Below are positions 61,127-64,000 of a DNA stretch of 64,000 bases, piece by piece. Source of the stretch: Rhodocytophaga rosea (lineage in GTDB: Bacteria > Bacteroidota > Bacteroidia > Cytophagales > 172606-1); assembly GCF_010119975.1 (NCBI RefSeq), contig NZ_CP048222.1:5102501-5166500 (forward strand). The letters run 5' to 3'. The translations under genes and the position numbers were made by a program. How positions within the stretch are numbered: the stretch's first letter is position 1; every line of letters starts with the position of its first letter. The notes under the pieces are model-generated. The model was not told where the DNA came from. It made no database searches and worked only from the letters and a program-made list of their open reading frames with translations.

Positions 61127-62209
61127 ATGATTCAAATCCGCCGGACTATTTTCAGGCTTAGTATGGGTACGCTGATCGGCTGGCTGGGTTTTACCTATAT
61201 TTTCTATAGTGAACAGGGAAATTTGCCGGAATACAGTCAGCACTGGCAGGCATTTTTGCTGGCGCTACTAGCAGTGAATGCAGCCGTATTTGTAATGGGA
61301 TTTTTGCGCAAACAGCTTAATACCTGGTTTCCATGGCAAAATGGGATTACCTTACGGTTTATCAGTGGTATGCTGTTTAATGCGCTGTTAGCCTTATTAA
61401 TTTTTGCATCCGCTACAGCATTATATATACTTCTGTTTACATCTGTCAAAAATTTTTCGGGCTTTACCGTTCTCTACACAGATGCTTCCATCAAGCTGAC
61501 GATCATTACCTTGATAGCTGTGTTTATTTATACGATTATAGATTTTACCTTATTTTCTTATAATTCTTATGCAGAGGTGCAGATTGAATCCGTGAAACTC
61601 ACACAAGCCCAGCTTTCTTTGCAATTACAAATACTCAAAAACCAGCTCAGTCCGCATTTTCTGTTCAATTCGCTTAACACCATTTCTTCACTCATTTATA
61701 AAGATGCAGCGGTAGCTGAAAAATTTATCCGGAAACTTTCGCTTACCTACCAGTATATTATTGCCACACAAGGACAGGCACTGGTAACGCTGGCCGAAGA
61801 ACTCACCTTTCTGCAAGCCTACGTTTTTCTACTTAAATCACGTTTTGAAGAGGCACTGGAAGTAACTATTACTATCCCTGCGCATGTACTGCAAAGCCGG
61901 ATTCCGCCGCTTACCTTACAATTGCTGCTGGAAAATGCGGTAAAACACAATATTGTTTCTGATGAAACACCTTTGCAGATCAATATATATCTGGATGTGA
62001 ACGAATGGATCACGGTAAGCAATACCATTCAGGAAAATATCAACCCAGGCTCTTCGTTTAAAATAGGGCTGGATAACATTACCAAACGGTATCAGTTTCA
62101 AACGGATCGAAAAATAGAAGTAAGTAAGGATAAGCTGTTTACCGTAAAATTACCTTTACTTCCAGCCAGCCAGCCTGTAGCTGTTGAGAAAGATGTTGTA
62201 TTTGCATAG
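61127..62209 (+). CDS. LytS-type sensor histidine kinase
   Basis: A 360-residue membrane kinase with about four helices (to residue 145) and a linker. The phospho-acceptor is His177 in LKNQLSPHFLFNSLNTISSL, and the N-box region is LQLLLENAVKHNI with IGLDNITKRYQF behind it. The first of a three-gene set with a second kinase-like gene 56 bp later and a LytTR regulator. This is the only member of the pair with the catalytic His, so phosphotransfer must come from it. Confidence 0.9.
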   Translation: MIQIRRTIFRLSMGTLIGWLGFTYIFYSEQGNLPEYSQHWQAFLLALLAVNAAVFVMGFLRKQLNTWFPWQNGITLRFISGMLFNALLALLIFASATALYILLFTSVKNFSGFTVLYTDASIKLTIITLIAVFIYTIIDFTLFSYNSYAEVQIESVKLTQAQLSLQLQILKNQLSPHFLFNSLNTISSLIYKDAAVAEKFIRKLSLTYQYIIATQGQALVTLAEELTFLQAYVFLLKSRFEEALEVTITIPAHVLQSRIPPLTLQLLLENAVKHNIVSDETPLQINIYLDVNEWITVSNTIQENINPGSSFKIGLDNITKRYQFQTDRKIEVSKDKLFTVKLPLLPASQPVAVEKDVVFA

Positions 62210-62265
62210 TATATAATTCCAGTGTAGTATAATCATAAGAAGTAGCCACTGACCATTGATCGTTT

Positions 62266-63348
62266 ATGAAGCGTTTATTCATTCATAGTCCTTTATTCCG
62301 GATTGTTTGCCCGCTGGTGTATGGGGTGGTGGTCTATTTACTGGTGTTATTGGTTTTTGACACTATTAGCCAGCTCTCAGAAAACTTCTTCAGCCAGGAA
62401 GTATTGCTTTGTATTATCCTTACCTATCTTTTGTCGGAGTCGCTGCGGCTGATGATTATCTTGCTCGATAAATATTATCCGCTGGAAAAGAATGTGCGGG
62501 CCAGAATTGCCTTACAGGTGGGCGTTAATCTGCTTTGTACATTACTGGTTATCTCCGGAGGTGTAGCCATTTATTTTGTTTTTATACTCAAGTATTCTAG
62601 TTTTTCTGCTGAATTACTCACCCTGAACAGCATTTACGTTATTACTTCGCTTTTTTACACCATGCTGTATCTGAGCGTATATTATCTTAACCGGCACAAT
62701 AAAACGACACTTCAAAAGGAGAAAGCTTTACGTCAACGAATGGAAAGCCAGCTGCAACAACTTACCAAGGAGGTTAATCCTGAATTATTATATAACAGCC
62801 TGGAAACTTTAATTGTACTGACGCATCAGGATGCCTGCCAGGCAGAACAATTCATCGACCGGCTTTCGCTGGTATACCGCTACTATCTGGATCAGAAATA
62901 CAAGGAATTGACTGTTTTGCAACATGAGATTGAAGCGGTTCAGCATCTGGTGTATGTATATAATAAGCGGCATGAAGAGGCGATTCACTTTCATGTAAAT
63001 CTTACCGTTGAAGAGTCTGCATTGCTGATTATTCCGGGCACTTTGCTGGAATTGATAGAAAATGCCATTCTTACAACCATGATCAGCTCTAATAATCCTT
63101 TAGAAATAGATGCCTATACAGAAAGTGACTGTTTTGTACTTGCCTACCAGCGCAGAGATAAGTTGATGCCCCGGGCATATCAATCCCGTTCTATCGAAGA
63201 AATGATTCAAGCCTATACATTTTTTACTGACAGGCCGCTGCTCTGCCAGTCATCAGAAGAAGAAAGTGTAATTAAAATTCCGCTGTTGCAAACCCAGCCA
63301 GATCAGACGGTAATTTCTGCACACAAAGCTAATCTGCTGGCTATTTAA
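62266..63348 (+). CDS. LytS-like pseudokinase (His replaced by Glu)
   Basis: A 360-residue protein of the same layout as its neighbour: membrane helices to about residue 140, linker and His_kinase-like region. At the phospho-acceptor position it reads LTKEVNPELLYNSLETLIVL, with Glu173 where the family has His. The N-box is LLELIENAILT and the glycine-rich loop is not recognisable (SRSIEEMIQAYTFF in its place). Kinase activity is therefore unlikely. It may form a heterodimer with the active kinase or act as a modulator. The frame is otherwise intact, so selection seems to retain it. Confidence 0.82.
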   Translation: MKRLFIHSPLFRIVCPLVYGVVVYLLVLLVFDTISQLSENFFSQEVLLCIILTYLLSESLRLMIILLDKYYPLEKNVRARIALQVGVNLLCTLLVISGGVAIYFVFILKYSSFSAELLTLNSIYVITSLFYTMLYLSVYYLNRHNKTTLQKEKALRQRMESQLQQLTKEVNPELLYNSLETLIVLTHQDACQAEQFIDRLSLVYRYYLDQKYKELTVLQHEIEAVQHLVYVYNKRHEEAIHFHVNLTVEESALLIIPGTLLELIENAILTTMISSNNPLEIDAYTESDCFVLAYQRRDKLMPRAYQSRSIEEMIQAYTFFTDRPLLCQSSEEESVIKIPLLQTQPDQTVISAHKANLLAI

Positions 63349-63360
63349 ATTGGTTTATTC

Positions 63361-64000
63361 ATGAAAGTACTTATTGTTGAAGACGAAAAACCGGCTGCCG
63401 AAAAACTGGAGCGCTATATCAGGCAATATGATGAAACCATTGAAATTATAGGCCGGCTCGATAGTGTAACCAAAGTAACAGACTGGTTTAGTAACGGCCA
63501 TCCGGAAGTGGATTTGTTATTTATGGATGTGCAACTCACCGATGGCTATGTGTTTGAAGTGTTCAAGCAGGTGAGTATCGAAAAGCCAATAATTTTTACT
63601 ACAGCTTTTAGCGAATATGCCATTGAAGCATTTAAAGTGAGCGGGATAGATTATTTGCTGAAACCCATTACTTATGAAGCAGTCGCCGGGAGTTTGAAGA
63701 AGCTGGATAAACTTCGCAGTAATCTGGCTCTAAATAAACCCTCTGATCAGCTTCAACAACTGGCACAGGCACTTACGCAATTACAAAAAAAGAATTACAA
63801 AAACCGCTTTATGGTGAGGGTAGGGGAACATATACAGTCAGTTACCGCTGAACAGATCGCCTTTTTCTATGCGGTAGACCGGGATGTGTTTTTGTATACT
63901 ACAGCCAAAAAGAAGTATATTATTGATTATACCCTCGAAGAACTGGAAGAAATCCTCGACCCTGTACTTTTTTTCCGGGCTAACCGCAGTTTTATCCTGC
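63361..64000 (+). CDS. LytTR-family response regulator (partial, window end)
   Basis: Starts at ATG 63361 (MKVLIVEDEKPAAEKLERY), 12 bp after the pseudokinase gene, and runs to the window edge, about 213 residues visible. Receiver domain has EDE at 7-9, phospho-acceptor Asp56 in LLFMDVQLTDG and Lys in YLLKPITY. The LytTR domain follows with FMVRVGEHIQSVTAEQIAFFYAVDR. Partner of the LytS-type kinase at 61127. Confidence 0.92.
   Translation, partial: MKVLIVEDEKPAAEKLERYIRQYDETIEIIGRLDSVTKVTDWFSNGHPEVDLLFMDVQLTDGYVFEVFKQVSIEKPIIFTTAFSEYAIEAFKVSGIDYLLKPITYEAVAGSLKKLDKLRSNLALNKPSDQLQQLAQALTQLQKKNYKNRFMVRVGEHIQSVTAEQIAFFYAVDRDVFLYTTAKKKYIIDYTLEELEEILDPVLFFRANRSFIL

Overview
The window looks like a chromosomal segment of a Bacteroidota bacterium, most likely of the order Cytophagales (genus not determinable from this sequence). 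The grounds are a SusC/SusD pair in a polysaccharide-utilisation locus, three LytS/LytTR sensor-regulator loci or parts of them, nuoA/nuoB of Bacteroidota type, AT-rich start regions without clear Shine-Dalgarno sequences, and a mobile element with a BT4734/VirE_N primase-like protein.

Layout. 1-10.7 kb is ordinary chromosome: a LytS/LytTR pair, an AraC regulator divergent from a cupin gene, a di-heme cytochrome c, an M28 peptidase, an MHS-type transporter and a trehalose-synthase-like GH13 enzyme. 10.7-16.19 kb is a scrap zone: the dead C-terminal part of a tyrosine recombinase split by a complete IS5-family element, a second complete IS5-family element, small orphan genes and two tiny membrane-protein genes. 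16.19-32.92 kb is a 16.73-kb integrated element bounded by an 18-bp perfect direct repeat. Its right copy is the first six codons of a deoxynucleoside kinase gene.

Inside the element, in order: integrase; a ribbon-helix-helix regulator with an operator array and divergent small genes; an isolated cargo gene; an excisionase-like HTH gene; a primase-like and an AAA helicase gene; a 29-bp perfect palindrome with twelve GTTTCCA heptamers (candidate replication origin); small genes; a large tail-hub-like protein; small and large terminase; and a right-end cargo block with a HEPN-like protein, a beta-barrel protein and small genes. No capsid, portal, tape-measure or lysis gene is recognisable. The element therefore reads either as a phage satellite that carries its own terminase or as a prophage that lost its head and tail genes. 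It is the most interesting object in the window.

32.9-43.5 kb returns to chromosome: the deoxynucleoside kinase, an ABA4-like gene broken by an in-frame TAG, a Dabb protein, an Ldh-family dehydrogenase, nuoA-nuoB on their own, a DUF1080 protein, a Tat/lipoprotein amine oxidase and the arsenosugar pair (CMD-like protein plus ArsS). 43.5-59.5 kb is a polysaccharide-utilisation locus on the minus strand: SusC, SusD, six-hairpin glycosidase-like protein, sodium:solute symporter, GH2 enzyme with fibronectin-like domains and a secondary FAD oxidoreductase. It is divergent from a LacI regulator, with two tandem palindromic operators between them. 59.6-64 kb holds a secreted protein with nine SSDYEKAKVL-type repeats, then a LytS kinase, a second LytS-like protein whose phospho-acceptor His is Glu, and a LytTR regulator cut by the window end.

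No rRNA, tRNA or CRISPR array was seen. Coordinates of hairpins and repeats were read by eye. All family assignments are from motif recognition without database searches.
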